Positions 17,268 to 25,264 of a DNA stretch of 48,433 nucleotides are shown here, piece by piece. The stretch covers positions 1-48,433 of the forward strand of contig JAJFGK010000165.1 of the NCBI GenBank assembly GCA_021776195.1, in the 5' to 3' direction. How positions within the stretch are numbered: the stretch's first letter is position 1; each line of letters begins with the position of its first letter. The notes under the pieces were generated by a model that was not told the origin of the DNA, made no database searches, and saw nothing but the letters and a program-made list of their open reading frames with translations. The position numbers and the translations under genes are program-made. The stretch is from Kiloniellaceae bacterium (GTDB taxonomy: Bacteria > Pseudomonadota > Alphaproteobacteria > Kiloniellales > Kiloniellaceae).

Positions 17268-18548
17268 CTAGCGGTAAAAATACTCGACCAGGAACATCGG
17301 GACGGCGGGCACGTAGGTGCAGAGCAGCAGCACCGCCAGCAGCACCGCGACGAAGTAGACGTTGACCTTGGAGACCTCCCAGATGTTGGCCTTGGCCACC
17401 GTGCAGGCGGTGATCAGGACCGAGGCGACCGGCGGGGTCTGCTGGCCGATGGCCAGATTCAGGGTCACCACCAGGCCGAAGTGGACCGGGTCGATGCCGA
17501 CCACCTGGATCAGGGGCACGACGATGGGAACCACCAGGATGATCGCGGCGGCGGAATGCAGGAAGAAGCCGATGACCAGGAAGAAGACGTTCAAGAGCAA
17601 CAGGATGACATAGCGGTTGTCGGTGAAGGCGAGGATCTCCTGGGCGAGCTGCTGGGGCAGTTGCGCGCGGGTCAAAAAGCCGCCCATCAGGACCGAGGCG
17701 GCGACCAGCAGCATCACCACGGCGGTCTGCATGCCGCCGTCCAGCATGGCCTCCTTGAGGCGCTTCAAGTCGACTTCGCGGTAGTAGGCGCCGATCACCA
17801 GCGAGGCCAGCACCGCCAGGCCGGCGGCCTCGGTGGCGGTGACAAAGCCGCCGAAAATGCCGCCCAGGATGATCACCGGCAGGGCGAAGGTCGGCAGCGC
17901 CTCGATGAAGGTTTCCTTGACCCGCTTGGTGTTGAAGGCCTCTTCCACCGGCAGGTTGTAACGCCGGGCGAAGCCATAGGCGACGCCCATCAGGCCGAGC
18001 CCGCCGAGCACCCCCGGCACGAAACCGGCGACGAAGAGCTGTTCCACCGAGGTCCCGGCCGAGACGGCATAGAGGATCATCGGGATCGAGGGCGGGATGA
18101 TGATCGCCAGCGAGGCCGAGGACGAGGTCACCGCGGCGGCGAGCGGCGCGCCATAGCCGCGCTTTTTCATCGCCGGGATGAGGATCGAGCCGATCGCCGC
18201 GACATCGGCCACGGCGGAGCCGGAAATCTCGGCAAAGAACATCGAAACCCCGATCGACACCATGGCCAGGCCGCCGCGAATGAAGCCGAGCAGGGCCGAG
18301 ATGAAGGCGATCAGGCGCTGGGAAATGCCGCTGGCGTTCATGATCGCGCCGGCCAGCACGAACATCGGGATCGCAATCAGGGAGAACTTGGTCGAGCCGT
18401 CGTACATGTCCAGGGCGACCGTCACGATCGCGCCAACGCCCTCGGTGGCGACCAGCCCGATGATGGCCGAGATCGCCAGCGCCACGGCGATCGGCACGTT
18501 CAGGCAGATCATCGCCACCAGGGCCAGGAACATGAAGAGAATCAGCAT
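17268..18548 (-). CDS. dctM: TRAP transporter large permease DctM
   Basis: A 426-residue integral inner-membrane protein with about 11-12 hydrophobic segments throughout. It shows the DctM hallmarks: N-terminal LFMFLALVAMICLNVPIAVAL, the internal SGSAVADVAAIGSILIPAMKKRGY block, and the LNLAIGQQTPPVASVL segment near the end. It forms the ion-coupled translocation channel with DctQ. The gap to dctQ is 3 bases, so translation is probably coupled. The imported substrate is unknown and is likely an organic acid or zwitterion used by the downstream dehydrogenase and Rieske oxygenase. Confidence 0.95.
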   Translation of the reverse strand: MLILFMFLALVAMICLNVPIAVALAISAIIGLVATEGVGAIVTVALDMYDGSTKFSLIAIPMFVLAGAIMNASGISQRLIAFISALLGFIRGGLAMVSIGVSMFFAEISGSAVADVAAIGSILIPAMKKRGYGAPLAAAVTSSSASLAIIIPPSIPMILYAVSAGTSVEQLFVAGFVPGVLGGLGLMGVAYGFARRYNLPVEEAFNTKRVKETFIEALPTFALPVIILGGIFGGFVTATEAAGLAVLASLVIGAYYREVDLKRLKEAMLDGGMQTAVVMLLVAASVLMGGFLTRAQLPQQLAQEILAFTDNRYVILLLLNVFFLVIGFFLHSAAAIILVVPIVVPLIQVVGIDPVHFGLVVTLNLAIGQQTPPVASVLITACTVAKANIWEVSKVNVYFVAVLLAVLLLCTYVPAVPMFLVEYFYR

Positions 18549-18551
18549 GGC

Positions 18552-19094
18552 TCAGGCACCCGCCTTGTCGGTCAGGTCGTCGTCGAGACCGTCGGGCGGG
18601 CCGCCATGGTTGGCGCTACGGCCGGCCGCGACCTGACGCCAGTAGCCCGGCAGGCTGAGCAGTTCGGCCAGGATGAAGCACGCCGCGCCGACCGGGATGA
18701 CCGACTGGGTGAATTGGATCGGGACCCAGGTGAGCGCCACCAGGCTTTCGCCCTCCAGGACCCGCAGCACCGTCAGGCCGGTCCAGGCGAGAAGGGCGAA
18801 GAAGCCCAGGACCAGGATTTCGGCCAGGACCACGCCGGCCATGCGCCAGGGCAGGGGGATCGCCAGCAAGACCGAATCGAGCCCGATGTGGCCGCGCTTC
18901 AAGGCCGCCAGGGCGGCGCCGTAGTAGGTCACCCAGGAAAGCTGAATGGCCGCGACCTCGTCGTACCAGGAGAGCGAATCGTCGGCCAGGCGGTAGAATA
19001 CGGCGACCAGCACCACGACGGTCAAGCTGACCATCAAGAAGATGGTGACCCATTCAAGGAGCCACGTGAGCGACTTGGCCAGGCGGTCGAGCAT
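18552..19094 (-). CDS. dctQ: TRAP transporter small permease DctQ
   Basis: A 180-residue membrane protein with four predicted transmembrane segments (about 10-32, 48-66, 85-110 and 127-150). The SWYDEVAAIQLSWVTYYGAALA block with AALKRGHIGLDSV is the usual DctQ signature. It pairs with DctM in the membrane. The C-terminal tail of about 30 residues is polar. Translation of dctM starts 3 bases after its stop codon, while dctP is separated from it by 72 bases containing a strong hairpin. Confidence 0.93.
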   Translation of the reverse strand: MLDRLAKSLTWLLEWVTIFLMVSLTVVVLVAVFYRLADDSLSWYDEVAAIQLSWVTYYGAALAALKRGHIGLDSVLLAIPLPWRMAGVVLAEILVLGFFALLAWTGLTVLRVLEGESLVALTWVPIQFTQSVIPVGAACFILAELLSLPGYWRQVAAGRSANHGGPPDGLDDDLTDKAGA

Positions 19095-19126
19095 CGCGGA
19101 TTCCAGGGGTGGAAGAAAAGAAGAGC

Positions 19127-19155
19127 GCGGCCCCGCCCTATCCCGACGGGGCCGC
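19127..19155 (-). terminator. Hairpin with U-rich tail between dctP and dctQ
   Basis: GCGGCCCCG (19127-19135) and CGGGGCCGC (19147-19155) form a perfect 9-bp stem. Read on the minus strand the stem is followed by GCTCTTCTTTTCTTCC, a U-rich tail. It starts 11 bases after the dctP stop. It may be a partial terminator or an mRNA 3' stabiliser that raises DctP over the permease. Confidence 0.7.
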
Positions 19156-19166
19156 GAAGCGAAGGC

Positions 19167-20141
19167 CTAGTTGGCCAGGTCCATCACCGACTTGATCAGG
19201 GCATCGCCACCCTCGACCGACGAGGCGAACTCGTCATAGATCGGCTTGGAGGCGTCGATGAAGGCCTGCTTGTCGGCGGTGTTGACCTCCATGCCCGCGG
19301 ACAGTTCGGCCAGCAGGTCGTGCTCCAGGCGCGCCGCCAGGGCATAGACGTAGGACTGCATCTCCCGCGCCGTGCCCACCAGGATCTCTTGCACGTCCTC
19401 GGGCAGGGCCGAGAAATGCTCCTCCGAGACCAGCACGTAGGCCGGCGTGTAGACGTGGCCGGTGATCGAGAGGTACTTCTGGACCTCTTGGAACTTGGCC
19501 GAGGCGATCTGGGCGTAGGGGTTTTCCTGGCCATCGATGACGCCGGTCTGCAGTGCCGTGAAGACCTCCGAAAAGGCCATGGGCGTCGGGTTGGCGCCAT
19601 AGGACTTGAACATCTTGACCCGCCAGGCGCCCTTGGGGGTGCGCAGCTTCACGCCTTCCAGGTCCGAGGGCACGTTCACCGGCCGCTTGTTGTTGGTGAT
19701 ATTGCGAAAGCCGTTCTCCCACAGCGCCAGGATGCGATAGCCCTTGGATTGGGCCGCCGGCTGCAGCACGGAGTCGAACAATGCCGTCTCGACCAGGTTC
19801 ATGTGAACCCGGTCCTTGATGATGTAGGGCATCTCGAAGATGCCGAAGTGATCGGCGACCGAGGACATCACCGAAGACGGCAGCGAGAAGGTCACCTGGT
19901 TCAGTTTCAACTTCTGCAGCAACTCCTTGTCCTTGCCGAGCTGCGACGAGCCGAAGACCTGAACCTCGGCGCGGTCGCCGAGGTTGGCATTGGCGCGCTT
20001 GGCGAATTCGCTAACCGTCAGGTCGAAGAGCGAGCCGGGCTTGCCGACGTGGCCGAATTTCAAGACCAACTCGGCCGCCGACAGCGGGCTGGCGAGCAGC
20101 AGGGCGGCGACGGCGCAGGCCGCCAGGTTCGAAAATCGCAT
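19167..20141 (-). CDS. dctP: TRAP transporter substrate-binding protein DctP
   Basis: A 324-residue periplasmic binding protein. The signal peptide ends near residue 23 (PLSAA|E). The family Arg that holds the ligand carboxylate is R167 in KLRTP, and the TGVIDGQENPYAQI signature is at about 199-212. FGSSQLGKDKELLQKLKLNQ is the usual N-lobe helix region. It is the first gene of the operon and has a good ribosome-binding site (GGGAGG 6 bases before ATG). The ligand is likely a carboxylate or zwitterion. The 184-base divergent gap to the next gene probably holds its promoter. Confidence 0.95.
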   Translation of the reverse strand: MRFSNLAACAVAALLLASPLSAAELVLKFGHVGKPGSLFDLTVSEFAKRANANLGDRAEVQVFGSSQLGKDKELLQKLKLNQVTFSLPSSVMSSVADHFGIFEMPYIIKDRVHMNLVETALFDSVLQPAAQSKGYRILALWENGFRNITNNKRPVNVPSDLEGVKLRTPKGAWRVKMFKSYGANPTPMAFSEVFTALQTGVIDGQENPYAQIASAKFQEVQKYLSITGHVYTPAYVLVSEEHFSALPEDVQEILVGTAREMQSYVYALAARLEHDLLAELSAGMEVNTADKQAFIDASKPIYDEFASSVEGGDALIKSVMDLAN

Positions 20142-20325
20142 GCTATCCTCCCATATAGAAATTGTTGAATTTTTTGGTCTTTTGCGGTCGTCAGATCCTT
20201 CGCGGTCGCACTGCGATAGTCAAGGCTCGTTACTCTTCGAGGCTGTTGCCGCGTATCGCCATTGGCCCAAACCTGCCTTATGATCGCCCGCAACTCCAGG
20301 CGGACATCACGGAGAGGAGAGCACC

Positions 20326-20958
20326 ATGACCTACACGCTCTACAGCCACGACGGGTCGGGCGGATTTCCAGTCGAGGCGGCGCTGGTGAAGGCCGGCGCG
20401 CCCTTCGAGACGGTGGTGATCGACACTGCCAAGGGCGATCAAAATGGCGCCGAGTTCATCGCCCTCAACCCGATGCGCCAGGTTCCCGCCCTGGTCTTGC
20501 CGGACGGAACCCTGATGACCGAGTCGGCGGCCATGGTGATCCTGCTGGCCGATGCCTTTCCCGACAAAGGCCTGGCGCCGCCGCAGGGCACCGCCGGCCG
20601 TGCCCGCTTCCTGCGCTGGGTGGTCTTCATGGCGACCGCGATCTACGAGGCCGACCTGCGCTATTTCTATCCCGACCGCTACACCAGCGACCCGGCGGGC
20701 GTCGAGGCCGTGAAGTCGGCCGGCTCGGCGGCGATGAACCGCAACTTCGCGGTCATCGAGGCAGCGCTGCAGGACAGCGCGTTTCTTTGCGGCGATATCC
20801 TGTCGATGGCCGACGTCTACCTCGCCATGCTGCGGGACTGGGCCCCCGAACCGGCAGCCGCGCCGCGGATCGACGAAGTCGCCGCCGCGGTCGCGGCCGA
20901 TCCGGTGATCGGCCCGCTGTGGCAGCGCCATGGGTTTGCCGTCCGGACGGCGGCCTGA
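20326..20958 (+). CDS. Glutathione S-transferase family protein
   Basis: A 210-residue GST-like protein. The thioredoxin-fold half includes YTLYSHDGSGGFPVEAAL, the cis-Pro motif QVPALVLPDG (about 47-56) and the glutathione-binding TESAAM (about 59-64). The helical half has the capping SMADVYLAML motif. An active-site Ser at the N-terminal turn (SHDGSGG) is the candidate thiol-activating residue. The start follows GGAGAG by 6 bases. It is divergent from the TRAP operon and so may share control with it. It differs clearly from the other two GST genes in the window. Confidence 0.88.
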   Translation: MTYTLYSHDGSGGFPVEAALVKAGAPFETVVIDTAKGDQNGAEFIALNPMRQVPALVLPDGTLMTESAAMVILLADAFPDKGLAPPQGTAGRARFLRWVVFMATAIYEADLRYFYPDRYTSDPAGVEAVKSAGSAAMNRNFAVIEAALQDSAFLCGDILSMADVYLAMLRDWAPEPAAAPRIDEVAAAVAADPVIGPLWQRHGFAVRTAA

Positions 20959-20963
20959 TCGTC

Positions 20964-21258
20964 CTAGAACCCTTCTTTGTTACATGGAAACATTCGATGG
21001 GTCATAGGCGATCATTCGGGAAGGCGCGCTGTGCGGCGCGATGCCCCCGGTCTTGGAGATTGGGCATCGGGCAAGCAGCGGAACGCACCCCCAGTTGGGA
21101 GAGGGGGATCGTCTAGGACCCACCGAAGGCCGGGTTCTTTTGTCTTCTGGCCGCGTTCCGCTTCTCGACCGATGCTCGTATCGCTCTTCGAAGCGCGCCT
21201 TGCCAGAAGACAAAATAATCCCGGTCAAATGCTTCCATGTAACAAAGAAGTGCTCTAG
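20964..21258. mobile_element. MITE-like element with terminal inverted repeats, no coding capacity
   Basis: About 287 bases are bounded on both sides by CTAG (20964-20967 and 21255-21258). The ends are inverted repeats sharing an exact 18-bp core CTTCTTTGTTACATGGAA (20972-20989; reverse complement at 21233-21250) and a further CATTnGA. A nested inverted repeat TTTTGTCTTCTGGC (about 21138-21151) pairs with its complement at about 21202-21215. It lies between convergent genes. It carries no plausible gene, so a non-autonomous transposon relic is the best reading. Confidence 0.6.
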
Positions 21259-22230
21259 CTAACGCTTGGTCTGGAGCCGGCGGGCAGCGCCCCGGGTCAG
21301 GCCCAGGTTCGATTCGCGCAGCAGGATGTAGAGCCCGGAGCCGATCACGATGGCGGCGCCCAACAGGGTCATGGGCGCGGGGAATTCGTCCCAGAAAAGG
21401 TAGCCGTAGAGCGTCGCCCAGATCAGGGCGGTGTAGTCGAAGGGCATGATGACCGCGACATCGGCGTAGCGAAAGGCCTGGGTCTTGGTCAACTGTGCCA
21501 CGCCGCCGATGATGCCGATGGCGATCAGCATGGCGAGGTCGGGCAGGCTGGGCGTGACCCAGACGAAGGGCAGCAGCGCCCCGGTGACCAGGGTCGAGGT
21601 CAAGGTGAAGTAAAAGACGATTGCGGTCGCCGGATCGGTCTTCGAGAGCTTGCGCACGAAGATGCTGGCCAGGGCGTAGAAGACGGTCCCGGCCAGCGCA
21701 ATCATGGCGGCACTGTCGAACAGGCTGGGGCCCGGCTGCACGATCACCAGAACGCCGATGAAGCCAACCGAGATCGCCGACCAGCGCCGCAACCCGACCT
21801 TCTCGCCGAGCAGCGGCACCGACAGCGCGGTGACGAAGATCGGCGCGGCGAAGGTGATCGCCACCACGTCGGCCAGGCGCATCTGGGTATAGGCCACGAA
21901 GATCGCCCCCATGGCCGCCAGCCCCATGAGCGAGCGCACCACGTGGCCGACCGGGCTCTTGACCCGCAAGGCGTTGCCCAGGCCGTCGCGGAAGACGAAG
22001 ACGGAAAGCGGCAGCAAGGCAAAGAGGCTGCGAAAGAACATAATCAGAACGACGGGGTAGATGGCCCCCTGCCACTTCACCAGGACATCCATCATCGAGA
22101 AGATGGCGACCCCCGCCAGCATCAGGCCGATGGCCTTGCCGGCCTGGCTTGCGACGGGTTGGTCCTGGGCCGCCGGGGATGGGGCCGCCGGGGATGGGGC
22201 CGCCGGTGCTGGGGTCGCGTTGTCGGTCAT
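21259..22230 (-). CDS. DMT superfamily transporter (EamA domains)
   Basis: A 323-residue inner-membrane protein with about ten hydrophobic segments arranged as two EamA repeats, matching the drug/metabolite transporter family. The first repeat begins at GLMLAGVAIFSMMDVLVKW and has an R-rich turn (FFRSLFALLP). The second repeat has ALASIFVRKLSKTDP and later TKTQAFRYADVAVIMPFDYTALIWA. Homologues export amino acids or metabolites or take up S-adenosylmethionine. The ATG at 22230 is chosen because the Ala/Pro-rich N-terminus (residues 7-21) leads straight into the first helix. That N-terminal tail is encoded by a 15-base tandem repeat. Confidence 0.88.
   Translation of the reverse strand: MTDNATPAPAAPSPAAPSPAAQDQPVASQAGKAIGLMLAGVAIFSMMDVLVKWQGAIYPVVLIMFFRSLFALLPLSVFVFRDGLGNALRVKSPVGHVVRSLMGLAAMGAIFVAYTQMRLADVVAITFAAPIFVTALSVPLLGEKVGLRRWSAISVGFIGVLVIVQPGPSLFDSAAMIALAGTVFYALASIFVRKLSKTDPATAIVFYFTLTSTLVTGALLPFVWVTPSLPDLAMLIAIGIIGGVAQLTKTQAFRYADVAVIMPFDYTALIWATLYGYLFWDEFPAPMTLLGAAIVIGSGLYILLRESNLGLTRGAARRLQTKR
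22168..22212. repeat. Three tandem 15-base units inside the DMT transporter gene
   Basis: Units of GGCCGCCGGGGATGG at 22168 and 22183 are exact; the third at 22198 differs at three positions. On the coding strand they encode a repeated Pro-Ser/Ala-Pro-Ala-Ala segment in the cytoplasmic tail. Copy number is likely to vary by slippage. Confidence 0.85.
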
Positions 22231-22399
22231 GCCCGCAGTCTGCGGCCAAAAATGGGCGAGAACCATGCAAAACCGGACAACCTTGGCCAGGAACACGCCA
22301 AAATAACGATTCGATGAAGTTAAGACCTTCGTGCTTTTCTTGGGCCGCCGGCCAAGGCTAAAATGCCGGCAATAATATTCAACAGGGAGAAATCTTAAG

Positions 22400-24001
22400 A
22401 TGACCGAGAAACTCGACCAACTGACGGCCGCCTTCCAACAGGGCAAGGTCGGCCGCCGTGAGTTCGTGACCGGTGCCACGGCTTTGGGTCTGTCCCTTGC
22501 CGCGGCGACCCAGGTTGTGAAACAGGCCGAAGCGGCCACGCCGAAGAAGGGCGGTCGGCTCCGTCAAGGACTGACCGGCGGTGCCACCAGCGACACCCTC
22601 GATCCGGCCCAGATCCTCGACGAATACATGATCATGGTGTCCTTCGGCCAGCTGCGTAACTGCATCACCGAGATCGCCTCGGACGGCTCGCTGATCGGCG
22701 AACTGGCCGAATCCTGGGACTCCTCGCCCGACGCCTCGACCTGGACCTTCAAGATCCGCAAGGGCGTCGAGTTCCACAACGGCAAGACCATGACCCCCAA
22801 TGACGTGATGGAATCGATCAACCATCACCGCGGCGAGGACACCAAGTCGGCCGCCAAGGGCATCATCGCCGCCATCGAGGACGTCAAGATCGACGGCGAC
22901 AACGTGGTCTTCGCCCTGTCCGGCGGTTCCGCCGATTTCCCCTTCCTGCTGAGCGACTATCACCTGGGCGTCTGCCCGGCCAAGGACGGCGGCGGCATCG
23001 ATTGGGAATCCGGCGTCGGCACCGGCGGCTATGTGCTCGACGCCTTCGACCCCGGCGTGCGCACCTTGACCAAGAAGAATCCGAACTACTGGAAGGAAGG
23101 CCGCGGTCACTTCGACGAGGTCGAGAGCCTCTATATCTCCGACGTGGCGGCGCGCACGGCGGCTCTGCAGACCGGCGAGATCGATGTCATGGGCGGTGTC
23201 GATTTGAAGACGGTCCATCTGCTGAAGCGCTCCACCGACCTGACGGTGTTCCAGACCGTCGGCAATCAGCACATCACCCTGCCCATGCTGATGGACGTCG
23301 ATCCCTACACCAACAACGACCTGCGTTTGGCGCTGAAGTACGGTGTCGACCGCGAGCAGTGGCTGAAGACCATCTTCAAGGGCTACGGCGAAGTCGGCAA
23401 CGATCACCCGATCGGCCCGGCCAACCAGTACCGCGCCACGGCCGAGGAGATTCCGCAGCGCGAGCATGACCCGGACAAGGCCAAGTTCCATCTGAAGAAA
23501 GCGGGGCACGACTCGATCAACCTGCAGCTCCACATGGCGGCCACGGCCTTCGAGGGCGCGGTGGACGCGGGCCAGCTCTACAGCGAAGCCGCCAAGGCCG
23601 CGGGCATCAACATCGAGGTGGTGCGCGAGGCCAACGACGGTTACTGGTCGAACGTCTGGCTCGCCAAGCCCTGGTGCGCCAGCTACTGGGGCGGCCGGCC
23701 GACCGAGGACTGGATGTTCTCCCAGGTCTACCAGACCGGCGTCGACTGGAACGAGACCCACATGGCCAACGAGGCTTTCGACAAGCTGCTGATCCAGGGC
23801 CGCGCCGAGCTCGATCCCGCCAAGCGGCGCGAGATCTATGTGGAAATGCAGCGCATCCTGCACGACGAAGGCGGCTCGGTCATTCCGCTCTTCATGGCCT
23901 ATGTGCACGCGGCAACGAACAAGCTGCATCTGCCCGCGCAGATGGCCAGCAACTGGGGCTTCGACGGCGACAAGGCCGCCGAGCGCTGGTGGTTCAAGTA
24001 A
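22400..24001 (+). CDS. Family 5 ABC transporter substrate-binding protein, Tat-exported
   Basis: A 533-residue periplasmic binding protein of the peptide/opine/nickel class (SBP_bac_5). The N-terminus has a twin-arginine signal, GRREFVTGATALGLSLA at about 18-34, with cleavage near residue 47 (AEAAT). The domain then begins KKGGRLRQGLTGG, with DTLDPAQ and the LAESWDSSPDASTWTFKIRKGVEFHNGK block typical of the family. The C-terminal half has the AAKAAGINIEV segment and ends in WWFK. No permease or ATPase gene is adjacent, so it is an orphan. Tat export suggests folding before export. The start follows AGGGAGAAA. A terminator lies about 30 bases after the stop. Confidence 0.92.
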   Translation: MTEKLDQLTAAFQQGKVGRREFVTGATALGLSLAAATQVVKQAEAATPKKGGRLRQGLTGGATSDTLDPAQILDEYMIMVSFGQLRNCITEIASDGSLIGELAESWDSSPDASTWTFKIRKGVEFHNGKTMTPNDVMESINHHRGEDTKSAAKGIIAAIEDVKIDGDNVVFALSGGSADFPFLLSDYHLGVCPAKDGGGIDWESGVGTGGYVLDAFDPGVRTLTKKNPNYWKEGRGHFDEVESLYISDVAARTAALQTGEIDVMGGVDLKTVHLLKRSTDLTVFQTVGNQHITLPMLMDVDPYTNNDLRLALKYGVDREQWLKTIFKGYGEVGNDHPIGPANQYRATAEEIPQREHDPDKAKFHLKKAGHDSINLQLHMAATAFEGAVDAGQLYSEAAKAAGINIEVVREANDGYWSNVWLAKPWCASYWGGRPTEDWMFSQVYQTGVDWNETHMANEAFDKLLIQGRAELDPAKRREIYVEMQRILHDEGGSVIPLFMAYVHAATNKLHLPAQMASNWGFDGDKAAERWWFK

Positions 24002-24031
24002 GAGCCGGGTTTTCCGGCTTGGCTGTACTGT

Positions 24032-24063
24032 CTCTCCCCCGCTTCGGCGGGGGAGAGCATTTT
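24032..24063 (+). terminator. Rho-independent terminator of the binding-protein gene
   Basis: CTCTCCCCCGC-TTCG-GCGGGGGAGAG (24032-24057) is a perfect 11-bp stem with a TTCG tetraloop, followed by CATTTT. It is well placed after the stop at 24001. Confidence 0.85.
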
Positions 24064-24099
24064 GAGGGCAGTGGATCTAGAGTCGATTGACAAATGGCG

Positions 24100-24259
24100 G
24101 TCATCCCGGACGCGACTTTTCCCCAAATCTTCGATTTGGCATGGAAAGTCGCGAGCCGGGATCTCGGCGGGATTGAGGTCAGGCGTCGGCCCGAGATTCC
24201 GGATACCTCGGTTCGACCGCCAAATCGAAGATTTGGGCCGAACCGGGTTCCGGAATGAC
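24100..24259. repeat. GTCATCCCGG-type palindromic intergenic repeat, copy 2
   Basis: The element starts GTCATCCCGGA and ends TCCGGAATGAC. It is clearly homologous, in inverted orientation, to copy 4 at 35314. It has about 50 extra bases near its end that contain a second CCAAATCGAAGATTTGG hairpin. Similarity to copy 4 continues outside both ends (TTGACAA on one side, CCAGGGAACG or CCTGGG on the other), so the mobile unit may be larger, about 24075-24285. Confidence 0.8.
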
Positions 24260-24296
24260 GTTCCCTGGGCAACAATTGTAATCAGGCTTCGAGGCC

Positions 24297-25127
24297 ATGG
24301 ATCCCGGACTGGCTGTTAACGAGATGGCGCTCCTGGCCGCCGCGCTGTTGGCCGCCGGCTTCGTCACCGGGCTGCTGGCCGGGCTGCTCGGCATTGGCGG
24401 CGGCGGCATCCTGGTGCCGGCACTCTACGAGACCTTTCGGGTTATCGGCGTCGAGGAGGCGCTCTGCCTGCACCTGGCGATCGGCACCTCGCTGGCGGTG
24501 ATTTTTCCGACCTCGCTGCGCTCCTTCCTGGCGCACCGGGCTAGGGGCGCGGTCGATCTGGCCCTGGTCAAGTCCATGGCCCTGCCGGTGATCGCCGGTG
24601 TCTGTCTCGGCGCCCTGGTGGCGCGCTACGCCGATGCCGGCCTGCTGAAGCTGATCTGGGCGGTCTCCGCCACCTTGATATCGCTGAAGCTCTTCTTCGG
24701 GCGCGAGTCCTGGCGCCTCGGCAGCGAGATCCCCGGCAACCCGGGTCGCGCGCTCTACGGCGGCTTTGTCGGCCTGGTCTCGACCCTCATGAGCATCGGC
24801 GGCGGCGCCTTCATTACCGCCTTCATGACGCTCTACGGCCGCTCGATCCTCCAGGCCGTGGCCACCTCCTCGGCCTTTGGCCCGCTCATTGCCGTTCCCG
24901 GCACGATGGGATTTATCTGGGCCGGTTGGGGAGCCAGCGGGCTGCCGCCGGGCTCGCTCGGCTACGTCAGTCTGCTGGGCGCCGCGGTCATCATCCCGGC
25001 CAGCGTGCTGGCCGCCCCGCTCGGCGTGCGCATCGCCCACGGCATCTCGCGCCGCAAGCTGGAACTGGCCTTCGCCGGCTTCCTGGCACTGGTCGCGGCC
25101 CGTTTCCTGGCCAGCCTGATTACCTGA
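24297..25127 (+). CDS. TauE/SafE family sulfite/organosulfonate exporter-like permease
   Basis: A 276-residue membrane protein with about eight hydrophobic segments. The diagnostic GLLAGLLGIGGGGILVPAL occurs at about 25-43, and a second SIGGGAFITAFMTLYG occurs in the repeated C-terminal half (about 166-181). Family members move sulfite, sulfoacetate or related anions across the inner membrane. The ATG at 24297 has GAGG very close; an in-frame ATG at 24324 would also give a complete first helix. No sulfonate-degradation gene is next to it, so the substrate is open. Confidence 0.88.
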   Translation: MDPGLAVNEMALLAAALLAAGFVTGLLAGLLGIGGGGILVPALYETFRVIGVEEALCLHLAIGTSLAVIFPTSLRSFLAHRARGAVDLALVKSMALPVIAGVCLGALVARYADAGLLKLIWAVSATLISLKLFFGRESWRLGSEIPGNPGRALYGGFVGLVSTLMSIGGGAFITAFMTLYGRSILQAVATSSAFGPLIAVPGTMGFIWAGWGASGLPPGSLGYVSLLGAAVIIPASVLAAPLGVRIAHGISRRKLELAFAGFLALVAARFLASLIT

Positions 25128-25144
25128 CAAACCTCAGGACGGGT

Positions 25145-25254
25145 GTCACCCCGGACGGAACCCGGCCGCGTGGCTGGGGACCGAGCCGGGGTCTCGGGCC
25201 CAGGCAGCTGCTGCACGAGATCCCGGCTCAGGGCTGCGCCCTGTCCGGGATGAC
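25145..25254. repeat. GTCATCCCGG-type palindromic intergenic repeat, copy 3
   Basis: The element begins GTCACCCCGGAC and ends GTCCGGGATGAC, a near-perfect terminal inverted repeat. Inside it has CGAGCCGGGGTCTCG and its partner GAGATCCCGGCTC. It fills the gap between the convergent permease and dehydratase genes and may act as a bidirectional terminator. Confidence 0.75.
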
Positions 25255-25264
25255 GAGACTCTTT

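Noticed and set aside
17481..20168. Long open frame on the plus strand, opposite the TRAP transporter genes
   Set aside because: It is antisense to three well-recognised genes, its translation is a low-complexity Gln/Asp/Arg-rich string, and such open antisense frames are expected in GC-rich DNA.
20980..21228. Short minus-strand open frame in the MITE-like element
   Set aside because: It lies within inverted repeats, has Arg/Ser-rich composition and no start signal, so it is not coding.
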